Shown piece by piece: positions 8,686 through 16,713 of a stretch of DNA of 64,000 bases. The translations under genes were made by a program, and so were the position numbers. Below the pieces are notes generated by a model that saw only the letters and a program-made list of their open reading frames with translations, did no database searches and was not told the origin of the DNA. The stretch comes from an uncultured Acidobacteriia bacterium (GTDB taxonomy: Bacteria; Acidobacteriota; Terriglobia; Bryobacterales; Bryobacteraceae), in NCBI GenBank assembly GCA_903909435.1, contig CAIVVT010000195.1:111280-175279 (forward strand), read 5' to 3'. Numbering within the stretch: position 1 is the first letter of the stretch; every line of letters starts with the position of its first letter.

Positions 8686-9971
8686 CGGCTGCTTGTTTGG
8701 GGTAATTCTTCGGGACGCAGCGTGGGTTCCAGTGCCGCGCGATCCCTGCTCCACGATTCATTAAACAGCGTGCTCGGACTATGGTTCTTAGTCAGCAGGA
8801 TTTGAAAGTCGCCGATGTGGCGCTCCAGAAAAGCACCCTCGGAGTAGGCTAGGTAGTAATCCCACATGCGGATGAAGCGCTCGTCGAATCCTTGCGCCCG
8901 CACCTCGTCCAGTGAATCGTGAAACCGCTTGCGCCACTCAGCGAGGGTGCGCGCGTAATGCTTGCCGATGTTTTCGGCGTAGTGCAATGAAAGAGTAGTG
9001 GCGCGGGCGAGTGAGCGGAGGACTTCGCCGACCGATGCGAGTTGCCCTCCCGGGAAGATGTACTTTTGGATCCAGTCGCTTTGTCGCACGTAGTTTGGAA
9101 ATGCCTGATCAATGATGCTGATGCTCTGCATCAACATGCTGCCTCCCGGGCGCAGTAGCCGGTCGCAGGCCCGGAAGAACTCGTTGTAGTGGCGCAGTCC
9201 TACGGCCTCGAACATCTCGATGCTGACGATCTTGTCATATTGGCCGCGCAGCTTGCGGTAGTCCAAACGCACCAACTCGATCTGATTCTCAAGCCCCGCC
9301 GAGCGAAAGCGTTCCCTCGCATATTCAAATTGCTCGCGACTGATCGTAGTCGTTGTCACCCGGCATCCGTAGTGCCGGGCCGCGTGTTCGGCAAACCCGC
9401 CCCAGCCCGTGCCGATCTCGAGCACATGGTCGTCCGGCCCCAGGTACAGCTTCTTGCAGATGCCATCCAGTTTCTGGAACTGGGCCGTCTCCAGCGAGTC
9501 CTCCGCTCGCTCAAAATACGCGCACGAGTACATCATGCTCTCATCCAGGAACAGCCGGAAGAAGTCGTTGCTCAGGTCATAGTGCGCGCGGATGTTGCGC
9601 TGGCTGCCTGCTATAGAGTTGTCTCTAAAACGATGCCGTAATGCGTTGATTCCACGGCTGAATGTGCTGAGGAATCGGCCATTCTGCTCCATCTGCGCGA
9701 GGTTTCTCACGGCCAGGCGAACCACGGACACCAGGTCGGGCGATGACCAGTCACCGTCCATCCAGGACTCGCCCAGGGCCACGCTGCCCCCGAATATCGC
9801 CTTTACGAAGAACCGCTCGCTGTTAACAACCACAACGGTGCGCAGCGAGGCATCCGGTTGGCCGAACTCCCAGGTTCGGCCATTCGAGATCAACCGTAGC
9901 GAGCCACCGCGTAGCGCGCGCAGGCTCTTGAGAAACGTGTTCCTAGCGAGCGTTGTCAGTAGTGTGCTCAT
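8682..9971 (-). CDS. cfa: Cyclopropane-fatty-acyl-phospholipid synthase
   Basis: A 429-aa S-adenosylmethionine-dependent enzyme. The N-terminal CFA domain contains LGESWMDGDW, followed by NIRAHYDLSNDFFRLFLDESMMYSCAYF, then the SAM motif VLEIGTGWGGFAEHAA (about residue 195) and KIVSIEMFEAVG. All are diagnostic of CFA synthases, which add a methylene bridge across cis double bonds of membrane phospholipids. The length fits the family. The ATG has a GGAGG site six bases upstream, inside the end of the DUF1365 gene (29-bp overlap). Homologous cfa, DUF1365 and flavin oxidoreductase genes are often grouped with LitR/CarH photoreceptors in proteobacteria, and the same grouping is seen here. Confidence 0.92.
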   Translation of the reverse strand: MSTLLTTLARNTFLKSLRALRGGSLRLISNGRTWEFGQPDASLRTVVVVNSERFFVKAIFGGSVALGESWMDGDWSSPDLVSVVRLAVRNLAQMEQNGRFLSTFSRGINALRHRFRDNSIAGSQRNIRAHYDLSNDFFRLFLDESMMYSCAYFERAEDSLETAQFQKLDGICKKLYLGPDDHVLEIGTGWGGFAEHAARHYGCRVTTTTISREQFEYARERFRSAGLENQIELVRLDYRKLRGQYDKIVSIEMFEAVGLRHYNEFFRACDRLLRPGGSMLMQSISIIDQAFPNYVRQSDWIQKYIFPGGQLASVGEVLRSLARATTLSLHYAENIGKHYARTLAEWRKRFHDSLDEVRAQGFDERFIRMWDYYLAYSEGAFLERHIGDFQILLTKNHSPSTLFNESWSRDRAALEPTLRPEELPQTSSR

Positions 9972-10728
9972 GAATATCCTCCAGGCGCAGGCCAGGGTGA
10001 GTGAATGCCGGGACCTTCTTGAAGTAGAGTCTCAAAGCCTCCCAATGAATGGCGGCCATTACCTTGGCCGTCACCCAAGGGAATCGCAACAGTGCACGGT
10101 GCAGAGAGGAGGCGCTCCAAGGCTCGCGCCGCAACTCCAGCGTGGCGTCGAACACGCTGTGCTCGCCCTGGAGTGTGTTCATGTGCGCCAGCAATTGCTC
10201 GCCCGGCGGCGGCAGTACGAAACGGTAGTCAAGATCCATGGGCATGAAGGGCGAAACGTGCATCGCCTTAGGGCAGCGGTAAAGGTCACGCCTGGGAGCG
10301 GGAATCCGGTTGGCGCCGGAGAGCCAGTAATTGCGGGATTCCCCAAAGGTGCTATTCACTTCGGCCAGGATCGTCTCCAGCACTCCCTCCGGGGTGTAGC
10401 AGTAGTACAACGAAATGGGATTGAAGTTGTACCCCAGGTAGCGCAGATTCGTCAGCAGGAAGATTTGCCCGGCCGGTAGATGAACTCCCTGCTTTGCGGC
10501 GTCACGCTCCAGCCTCTCACGCAGTGGCACAGCCGGATCTCCGAAGTGGTCGCGCTGACGGAAACTGGCCCAATTGAAGCGTTCATGGCTGGCCAGCGGC
10601 GACACTTTCATCAACTCGGGGATACGTTCCACATCTAGAAATGCCATGAACAACGGGTAGGTGAATTCGTGCCGGGCAGGCTCGAACCTGCGGTGGCGGA
10701 TGGTGCCCGTGTAGATAGCGGATTTCAT
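9943..10728 (-). CDS. DUF1365 domain-containing protein
   Basis: A 261-aa protein recognised as DUF1365 (COG3496). It opens with AIYTGTIRHRRFEPARHEFTYPLFM and contains the conserved NLRYLGYNFNPISLYYCY and HVSPFMPMDLDYRF segments. The biochemical role is unknown. The family almost always travels with a COG2907 flavin oxidoreductase and a CFA synthase, as here: the oxidoreductase stop lies four bases upstream and the CFA start lies inside this gene. A role in making a modified unsaturated fatty acid is inferred from that partnership. Confidence 0.88.
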   Translation of the reverse strand: MKSAIYTGTIRHRRFEPARHEFTYPLFMAFLDVERIPELMKVSPLASHERFNWASFRQRDHFGDPAVPLRERLERDAAKQGVHLPAGQIFLLTNLRYLGYNFNPISLYYCYTPEGVLETILAEVNSTFGESRNYWLSGANRIPAPRRDLYRCPKAMHVSPFMPMDLDYRFVLPPPGEQLLAHMNTLQGEHSVFDATLELRREPWSASSLHRALLRFPWVTAKVMAAIHWEALRLYFKKVPAFTHPGLRLEDIHEHTTDNAR

Positions 10729-10732
10729 GCCG

Positions 10733-11980
10733 TCAGCACTCCACTCCGAGCGACCGCGCCACTCGCAGCGCCGAGTTCAGCCCGTCTTCGTGAAATCCGT
10801 AGGCCCAATAGGCTCCGCAGAAGTGGGTTCGATTGACGCCGCTGATTTCGTTCCAACGCGCCTGGGCCTGAATCGCGTCGCGCGTGTACAAAGGGTGATG
10901 GTACTCAATCCGGCGCAGCACTTTGGCTGAGTTGATGCTGCCGTTGTCATTCAACGTCACGCAGTAGTCTTCCGGCAAGTTCAGCGATTGTAGGCGGTTC
11001 ATGTGATACGTGACCGTCGCACTCGCTCCGGGATCGGGGTTGAGGTTGTAGTTCCAGGACGCCCGGGCCCGCGGACGCCTGGGAAGCAGCGACGAATCCG
11101 TATGCAGGCACACCTCGTTTCGACTGGTGGCGAACCTCCCCATAATGTCCCGTTCCGTATCCGTCGGATCATCGAGCAGCGGCAATACCTGATTGCCGTG
11201 GCACGCGAACACGACATGATCGAACGACAGGGCCGGTCTATCCGGGAAGTTCAGGGTGACGCCGGCGGCACCACGGATCACCGATCGAATCCTGGCGCCA
11301 GTGTGGATCCGGTCCTTGAACGGCGCCGTGATCGGGCCCAGGTAGTTCTGACTGCCGCCCCGGATCACCTTCCATTGGGGATGCGTATTGAGCCCCAGCA
11401 GGCCATGGTTTTCAAAAAAGCGCAGTAGAGTCAAGGCCGGGAATGAATCGATCGCTTGCATGGACATCGACCACACTGCGGACGCCATCGGATACAGGTA
11501 ACGCGCTTTGAACTGCGGGTGGAATCGGCCCTGCTCGATCACCTCTCCCAGGCACATGCTCTCCGAGGCGGGGTTGTTCAACAACTCCCGACCCTTGCGA
11601 TAGAAGCGCAAAATCTCCCACAACAGTCGATGCTGACTCACGCGCACCAGATTCGCGCGCTGTGCGAAGAACCCGTTGAGACCACGGCTGGAATACTCGA
11701 AGCCCGTATTCTGGCAGTGCACAGCGAACGACATGTCGCTCGGCTGAGTCGCCACGTTCAACTGCGCAAGGAGTTGCACCAGATTAGGGTAAGTGCGGTC
11801 ATTGTGGACGATAAAACCGGTGTCTACCGCAAGCGGGCCGCGGCTGCTATCAACGGTTACGGTGTGGGTATGTCCGCCGATGCGAGGGTCTTTTTCGAAA
11901 ACGGACACTTCATGTTTACGGCTGAGGAAATAGGCGGCCGCCAATCCCGAAATGCCACTGCCAACTACCGCGATACGCAT
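10733..11980 (-). CDS. FAD-dependent oxidoreductase (COG2907-like)
   Basis: A 415-aa flavoprotein. The Rossmann motif VGSGISGLAAAYFLSRKHEVSVFEKDPRIGGHTHT at the very N-terminus binds FAD, and the C-terminal THFCGAYWAYGFHEDGLNSA closes the FAD site as in amine-oxidase-like desaturases. The predicted NAD/FAD-binding COG2907 group is linked to DUF1365 and CFA synthase and may desaturate or isomerise acyl chains; this is by analogy. The frame is open up to 12046, but the ATG at 11980 begins directly at the Rossmann strand. It is the first gene of the leftward arm and should be driven from the repeat-bearing region at 12143-12197. Confidence 0.87.
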   Translation of the reverse strand: MRIAVVGSGISGLAAAYFLSRKHEVSVFEKDPRIGGHTHTVTVDSSRGPLAVDTGFIVHNDRTYPNLVQLLAQLNVATQPSDMSFAVHCQNTGFEYSSRGLNGFFAQRANLVRVSQHRLLWEILRFYRKGRELLNNPASESMCLGEVIEQGRFHPQFKARYLYPMASAVWSMSMQAIDSFPALTLLRFFENHGLLGLNTHPQWKVIRGGSQNYLGPITAPFKDRIHTGARIRSVIRGAAGVTLNFPDRPALSFDHVVFACHGNQVLPLLDDPTDTERDIMGRFATSRNEVCLHTDSSLLPRRPRARASWNYNLNPDPGASATVTYHMNRLQSLNLPEDYCVTLNDNGSINSAKVLRRIEYHHPLYTRDAIQAQARWNEISGVNRTHFCGAYWAYGFHEDGLNSALRVARSLGVEC

Positions 11981-12142
11981 CAGTTCGCCGCTTGTTTCCT
12001 TGATCGAGTTTGTGAGAGAAGCCGTGCTGAATTTGGAGCATAACAAGCCTCCGCCCGCGCTGAAGACCGGGCCGCCCCGAAGGGGTGCCCTACTCTGGAC
12101 AGATGCCCATAGGGCTCCCGGCAGAAATCGCTCACGAGCTAA

Positions 12143-12197
12143 ATGTAACTCCAGTGTTTAGCCATTGTCAAGCATTTGTTCAGCTTTTGTCCTTGAC
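12143..12197. promoter_or_regulatory. Five in-phase 11-bp repeats, candidate CarH operator with divergent promoters
   Basis: Five consecutive 11-mers start at 12143 (ATGTAACTCCA), 12154 (GTGTTTAGCCA), 12165 (TTGTCAAGCAT), 12176 (TTGTTCAGCTT) and 12187 (TTGTCCTTGAC). TGT occupies positions 2-4 of all five, and AGC recurs in the middle three. Thermus CarH is known to bind tandem 11-bp repeats, so this spacing fits a CarH operator. The repeats also contain two diverging -35-like hexamers that form an 8-bp inverted repeat (12165-12172 and 12192-12199). Rightward there is TTGACA at 12193-12198 with a weak -10 near 12217. Leftward there is TTGACA at 12171-12166 with TACATT at 12147-12142. Binding would therefore block both arms. 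Confidence 0.78.
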
Positions 12198-12242
12198 AAA
12201 AATAGATCACGCGTGCGAATCTCAGATGGTCAGTCGAAGCTC

Positions 12243-13181
12243 ATGCCTGTCCAATACCCAATTCGCGCTGTCGCCAAGCTTACCGGCATTACAGTTGACA
12301 CCCTGCGTGCCTGGGAGCGCCGGTACAAGGCAGTAATTCCTGACCGAGTCTCGCGGGGACGGCTCTATAGCGACGCTGATGTGCGGCGCCTGTTATTGCT
12401 CAAGACCGCTTTGGAATGCGGGCATTCCATTGGGCGTGTCGCGTCGCTTCCCGATGCGGAACTGCAAGAACTGGCGCGCGCGTCGTTTCCCAGCAGCCCG
12501 GTCCTCCGTACTCAACCGGCGGCGCGGGTGGATCTTACCGAGTTGAGCAAGTTGCGGCGTGCCATCGAAGCGCTGGACTCGACGACCATAAACGACGAAT
12601 TCAGCAGGCTTGCGCTATTCCTGAGTCCTACGGAGCTCGTTCACAAGGTGGTCTTGCCATTAATGCGACTGGCGGGCGAAAACTGGGAAAACGGAATCTA
12701 CCAGATCGCACAGGAACACCTGCTCTCCGCCTGCGTGCGCAATCTTATGGGTGGTCTCGTCCGTCTCCAATCGAGGAGCGGTGGCGTCGCCAGGCTCTTG
12801 TTGGCGACACCTCCCGAAGAGTTGCACGAGTTCGGCATCCTCTCGGCTGCGATGCTGGCGCTGGAGCATGGTTTTCAGGTTGACTATCTTGGTCCCAATT
12901 TGCCAGCCCGCGAGATACTCGCCGCCGCTGCGTTGCGCTCGCCAGACGTGGTTGTGCTCGGAGTGCTGAAGCTGAATGCGACGCCCGCAGTCCAGCGGGA
13001 CGTGGATCTTCTGGCGTCGGGGCTTCCGGCGTCCACCGAGTTGTGGTTGGGTGGCAGCGGAGCTGCGGACGTGGCGAATGGGGCAGCACGCACAGGCGTT
13101 TTCGTTTTAGAGGACCTGGTTCAATTCGAGCTGCATCTGGCAAGGTGGAAGTCCACTCATCTTCAGGGGGCTGACGCGTGA
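12243..13181 (+). CDS. MerR-type B12-dependent photoreceptor repressor (CarH/LitR-like)
   Basis: A 312-aa regulator with three parts. The MerR winged helix is at residues 4-70 (YPIRAVAKLTGITVDTLRAWERRY). A four-helix cobalamin cap is at about 95-180 and a Rossmann B12-binding domain follows. The cap has W148, nine residues, then E158-H159: the Wx9EH motif that marks AdoCbl photoreceptors. The B12 domain has E193-L-H195-E-F-G198, the E/DxHxxG lower-ligand motif. In the known family, AdoCbl drives tetramerisation and repression in the dark, and light cleaves the Co-C bond and releases DNA. The residue after W148 is Glu, where Thermus CarH has the light-state ligand His132. The ATG at 12243 is chosen over upstream TTG/GTG frames because it begins at the MerR domain. 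Confidence 0.9.
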   Translation: MPVQYPIRAVAKLTGITVDTLRAWERRYKAVIPDRVSRGRLYSDADVRRLLLLKTALECGHSIGRVASLPDAELQELARASFPSSPVLRTQPAARVDLTELSKLRRAIEALDSTTINDEFSRLALFLSPTELVHKVVLPLMRLAGENWENGIYQIAQEHLLSACVRNLMGGLVRLQSRSGGVARLLLATPPEELHEFGILSAAMLALEHGFQVDYLGPNLPAREILAAAALRSPDVVVLGVLKLNATPAVQRDVDLLASGLPASTELWLGGSGAADVANGAARTGVFVLEDLVQFELHLARWKSTHLQGADA

Positions 13182-13513
13182 AACTCTTTCTCAAACTCCT
13201 CTTTGGCGGCATCTTCGTGTGGATGACCGTTATGAGCATTCGGACTTGCCTGGCCGTAAGTCTGTGGGACGGTTGGGCGGATTACGCGGCGAATCCGTGG
13301 GCCCTGGCCACTTTGTGGGACGCGTACTGCGGATTTCTCACATTCTACCTGTGGGTGGTCTACAAGCAGCTCAGCCTAGGATCACGGATCTTGTGGCTCC
13401 TGTTGATCATGGGTCTCGGGAACATCGCCACGTCATTGTTTGTTTTGATCCAATTGTTCCGCCTGCGCCCCGACGAGTCCGCCGAGTCGATTCTCTGGAG
13501 CAGAACCAGATGA
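13178..13513 (+). CDS. Small membrane protein, DUF1475-like
   Basis: A 111-aa protein with three predicted membrane helices (about residues 5-25, 45-65 and 70-95). The stretch NPWALATLWDAYCGFLTFYLWVVYK resembles the conserved core of DUF1475 proteins, though I assign this from memory of the motif and not from a search. The start is a GTG overlapping the photoreceptor stop by four bases, and its own stop overlaps the next start (ATGA), so it is translated as part of the carH operon. Function is unknown; membrane localisation fits a lipid-related locus. Confidence 0.75.
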   Translation: MKLFLKLLFGGIFVWMTVMSIRTCLAVSLWDGWADYAANPWALATLWDAYCGFLTFYLWVVYKQLSLGSRILWLLLIMGLGNIATSLFVLIQLFRLRPDESAESILWSRTR

Positions 13514-13989
13514 TCAACCTCTTCGTACGGCGCTGGATTTTGAATCCGATCGTCACCCTGTTGCGCCAGGGCATCACGCCAGAGAAGATCGCGTTGAGCA
13601 TCGCGCTTGGATTCACCCTCGGCGTCACTCCGGTCCTGGGTTCGACGACCCTTCTCTGTCTGCTGTCGGCCGTCGTGTTCCGCCTGAACCTGCCCGCCAT
13701 TCAGCTGGTCAACTACTTCACCTACCCCCTGCAGTTCGCGCTGTTGATCCCGTTCATCCGCATGGGAGAGTGGCTCTTCGCATCCCACCCCATGCGAATC
13801 TCAGTGCCCAAGATCCTCGCCCTGATTCGCGTGGACGTGTGGTCTGCGATCTCGATTCTGTGGACCACCACCATGCACGCCCTGGTGGCCTGGCTCGCAC
13901 TCGGATCCTTAGCAACATTGCTCCTGTACGTGGTGCTTGCGGCGGCGTTGAAGAGACTCGCGCGCTCATCTCTAGCGGGCCTCCGATGA
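13510..13989 (+). CDS. DUF2062 domain-containing membrane protein
   Basis: A 159-aa protein with several hydrophobic segments. SIALGFTLGVTPVLGSTTLLCLLSAVVFRLNLPAIQLVNY matches DUF2062, a small membrane domain often found alone or fused to glycosyltransferases. Start and stop both overlap neighbouring genes by four bases (13510-13513 and 13986-13989), which fixes the ATG at 13510 even though the frame is open much further upstream. No activity can be assigned. Confidence 0.8.
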   Translation: MINLFVRRWILNPIVTLLRQGITPEKIALSIALGFTLGVTPVLGSTTLLCLLSAVVFRLNLPAIQLVNYFTYPLQFALLIPFIRMGEWLFASHPMRISVPKILALIRVDVWSAISILWTTTMHALVAWLALGSLATLLLYVVLAAALKRLARSSLAGLR

Positions 13990-14774
13990 CACCTATTGCC
14001 TTGCACGCATTGCTCGTCGGCTCGCTTGCCGTCGGCGGTCTCATGTTCCTGCTTTGGCTGATCCACCTGCCGCTCAAGAATGCGGCAATCGTGGACGCAG
14101 GCTGGGCAGGAGGGCTGGCCATACTGGGTGTGATCTATGGGGCGCTAGGCGGTGCTTACCCGCCGCGAGCGGTGTTGATCTCCGCGCTAGCCGCCGCTTG
14201 GGGTCTGCGCTTGGCGGCCTACCTGCTCTTCACGCGCGTCATTGGCCACCCCGAAGAAGGCCGATACGTCCAATTGCGCCGCGACTGGGGCGGCAACATA
14301 GCACTGAAGTTCCTGCTCTTCTTCGAGTTCCAGGCACTGCTGTGCATCCTACTATCCGCCCCATTCCTGATTGCGGCGCTAAACCCGCGTCCTGCTCTTT
14401 CGGTGTTTGAATACGCGGCGACGGGAGTGTGGCTCATCGCGTGGATTGGCGAGTTCGTGGCCGACACTCAGTTGAGCCGCTTCAAGTCCAACCCGGCTAA
14501 TCGTGGAGCCGTCTGCCGGGTGGGTATGTGGCGCTACTCGCGGCATCCGAACTACTTTTTTGAGTGGATGATCTGGGTCGCATTCGCCCTGTTCGCTCTC
14601 GGCTCGCCTTACGGTCCCGTAGCCCTTTTCGCACCGGCCCTCATGCTCTTCTTTCTGTTCCGTGTTACCGGCATACCCGCTACCGAGGCGCAAGCGCTGC
14701 GGAGCAAGGGCGACACTTACCGTCAATATCAGCGCACCACGAGCGTCTTTTTGCCGTGGTTCCCAAGGAGCTAA
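13986..14774 (+). CDS. DUF1295 / steroid 5-alpha-reductase-like membrane protein
   Basis: A 262-aa polytopic protein. The second half carries NPANRGAVCRVGMWRYSRHPNYFFEWMIWVAFALFAL and a terminal EAQALRSKGDTYRQYQRTTSVFLPWFP. Together these are the signature of DUF1295 proteins, relatives of steroid 5-alpha reductases and isoprenylcysteine methyltransferases. Such enzymes reduce double bonds or act on lipid-like substrates with NADPH. DUF1295 genes commonly sit beside CFA-like methyltransferases, as here (3-bp gap to the next gene). The start is fixed by an ATGA overlap with the DUF2062 gene. Confidence 0.85.
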   Translation: MTPIALHALLVGSLAVGGLMFLLWLIHLPLKNAAIVDAGWAGGLAILGVIYGALGGAYPPRAVLISALAAAWGLRLAAYLLFTRVIGHPEEGRYVQLRRDWGGNIALKFLLFFEFQALLCILLSAPFLIAALNPRPALSVFEYAATGVWLIAWIGEFVADTQLSRFKSNPANRGAVCRVGMWRYSRHPNYFFEWMIWVAFALFALGSPYGPVALFAPALMLFFLFRVTGIPATEAQALRSKGDTYRQYQRTTSVFLPWFPRS

Positions 14775-14777
14775 TCC

Positions 14778-15854
14778 ATGCAAACCGGCACTCTCGCGGC
14801 CCCGCAGATTCCGGAAGCGGCCTATAGTAAGTGGCTTGAACTGGACGTTCTGCCGGATTGGCTGATTCGTATCGGCATCCGGCGCCTCCTGTCGAAACGG
14901 CTGGAGGAAGAGGCCCAAGGTGGCCCCGAAGCCCAAGCACAGAAGCTCATGCGTTTCATCGAGCACCTGCGCGCCAGTCCAATCGCCATTGGGACAGCCG
15001 TTGCGAACCAGCAGCACTATGAAGTGCCGCCCGAGTTCTATCGATATGTTCTTGGCCCGCAGCTGAAATACAGCTGCGCGCTATGGCCAGACGGGGTCAA
15101 TACCCTGGAGGGCGCCGAGGCGGCCATGCTCGAATTGACTTGCCAGCGCGCTCGCCTGGAAGACGGGTTAGACATTCTCGAGCTCGGTTGCGGCTGGGGC
15201 TCGCTCTCGCTCTACATGGCGGAGCGTTACCCGAATAGCCGCATTCTGGCCGTCTCGAATTCCCGCTCGCAACGCCGGTTTATCGACTCCGAGGCTATTC
15301 GCCGTGGTCTGATGAATCTCGAAGTCGTCACCGCCGACATGAACGACTTCGATACAGACCGTGGCTTCGACCGCATCGTTTCGGTGGAGATGTTCGAACA
15401 TATGCGGAACTATCGGGAGTTAATGCGCCGCATTGCTTCCTGGTCCCGGCCAGACACGGTGCTCTTCGTCCACGTCTTCGCGCACAACCGGTTCGCTTAT
15501 CCGTTCGATGATCGCAACGCCTCCGATTGGATGGCCCGGCACTTCTTCACTGGTGGCGTGATGCCCAGCGACGACCTCCTGCTTCACTTCCAGGATGACT
15601 TTCGCATTCGCGAGCGCTGGCGCTTGGACGGCGTCCACTACCAGAAGACTTGCGAAGCCTGGTTGACCAGGTTGGACGGGAACAGGGAGGCCGTACTGGC
15701 ACTGTTCTCCAGGGTTTACGGCAAAGACGAGGCTCTCCGCTGGCTGGTCCGCTGGCGAGTCTTCTTCATGGCCTGCGCGGAGTTGTTCGGCTACGCAGAC
15801 GGGCGCGAGTGGCTCGTCTCCCACTACCTGTTCGAGAAGCCAAAGGCAGTGTAA
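14778..15854 (+). CDS. CFA-like SAM-dependent methyltransferase (UfaM-like)
   Basis: A 358-aa methyltransferase of the cyclopropane-fatty-acid synthase group. QQHYEVPPEFYRYVLGPQLKYSCALW is the acyl-binding entry segment, LDILELGCGWGSLSLYMAERYP the SAM site (about residue 135), and DRIVSVEMFEHMRNY motif IV. It lacks the N-terminal CFA domain of the enzyme at 8682 and is closer in layout to coclaurine-N-methyltransferase-like and UfaM-type proteins that methylate unsaturated acyl chains. It ends the photoreceptor operon. Two distinct acyl-modifying methyltransferases in one divergent locus suggest two products or two steps. Confidence 0.87.
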   Translation: MQTGTLAAPQIPEAAYSKWLELDVLPDWLIRIGIRRLLSKRLEEEAQGGPEAQAQKLMRFIEHLRASPIAIGTAVANQQHYEVPPEFYRYVLGPQLKYSCALWPDGVNTLEGAEAAMLELTCQRARLEDGLDILELGCGWGSLSLYMAERYPNSRILAVSNSRSQRRFIDSEAIRRGLMNLEVVTADMNDFDTDRGFDRIVSVEMFEHMRNYRELMRRIASWSRPDTVLFVHVFAHNRFAYPFDDRNASDWMARHFFTGGVMPSDDLLLHFQDDFRIRERWRLDGVHYQKTCEAWLTRLDGNREAVLALFSRVYGKDEALRWLVRWRVFFMACAELFGYADGREWLVSHYLFEKPKAV

Positions 15855-15876
15855 ACGTACCTGATCCTCTCTCAAG

Positions 15877-16713
15877 CTAAGGTTTCAACTCGCGATGGTA
15901 GGCCAACGGGTTCAACTCGCTGGCAGCCAGATCCCCCGGTTTAAGGCCTGGGAACCACCGCTCCAGGTCGCGTTGACGATTGGCGTTATCGGGCTCCGTG
16001 ATCCGGGCGCCGTCGGCGAACCAAATGACCGTCATTACCTCGCGCGTGCGGTCCGTAGTATTCGGTGGAGCGCCATGCAGGGTCCAACCATAATGGAGCG
16101 TCGCGTCCCCTGCGCGCATTGCTACACCTGCTCGGGTCGGGAATCCTTCAGAGCGAATCAGGTCGTCAAACCGCTTTTCTGATTCATCGCTGATTGGAGC
16201 GTCGCCCAGGTAGCCGCGCCTGTGGGAACCGGACGCAAAGTGCATCGTGCCCATCTCCGCAGTCACGTTCACTAGTGGCATCCACATCGTGACTGTCTGG
16301 TCCGTGTCGAGGGGCCAGTAGTGCTGGTCCTGGTGCCACGGCGTCAGACCGCCACCCGCCTCTTTCATCAATGCCTGGTCGTGGTAAACACGCACGCCGG
16401 CGACCCCGAGCAACTCCGCGGCCAGCTTCCCGAACCGTCTGGCCAGGACGAAGTCCCGGGCGCTCTGGTCCTTCTCCCACAAATTGATGCCCTTGAGGAA
16501 AGCCTTCCCGTAGGTATTCCGGCTTTCTAGTGGGGTTCGCTCCGCACCGAACTGCTCCCGTGCGGCTAGGATTGCCGGACGATAAGCCTCTACTTCCTCC
16601 ATAGACGCCACCGAACGCAGCAGAACGTGACCGTTGAGCCGAAATTCATCGATCTGGGTTTGCGTAACCTCGTAAGCCGACTCGAGAGCCGGCAAGCCAG
16701 CACCGGGCTTCAT
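15877..16713 (-). CDS. Phytanoyl-CoA dioxygenase (PhyH) family protein
   Basis: A 278-aa Fe(II)/2-oxoglutarate-dependent oxygenase. LTPWHQDQHYW provides the HxD iron ligands and LHGAPPNTTDRTREVMTVIWF the distal His and the Arg that holds 2-oxoglutarate. PhyH proteins hydroxylate small molecules; the substrate is not evident. It is the last gene of a leftward operon with a symporter, a URO-D-like protein and a sugar-kinase homologue, so a carbohydrate-like or osmolyte substrate is possible. The ATG at 16713 overlaps the kinase stop (ATGA); a GTG at 16728 is the alternative. Confidence 0.87.
   Translation of the reverse strand: MKPGAGLPALESAYEVTQTQIDEFRLNGHVLLRSVASMEEVEAYRPAILAAREQFGAERTPLESRNTYGKAFLKGINLWEKDQSARDFVLARRFGKLAAELLGVAGVRVYHDQALMKEAGGGLTPWHQDQHYWPLDTDQTVTMWMPLVNVTAEMGTMHFASGSHRRGYLGDAPISDESEKRFDDLIRSEGFPTRAGVAMRAGDATLHYGWTLHGAPPNTTDRTREVMTVIWFADGARITEPDNANRQRDLERWFPGLKPGDLAASELNPLAYHRELKP

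Noticed and set aside
8682..15854. Claim that the locus makes furan fatty acids
   Set aside because: The methyltransferase and flavin enzyme are only analogous to the described UfaM/UfaD proteins, and no UfaO-like oxygenase was recognised; kept as one option.
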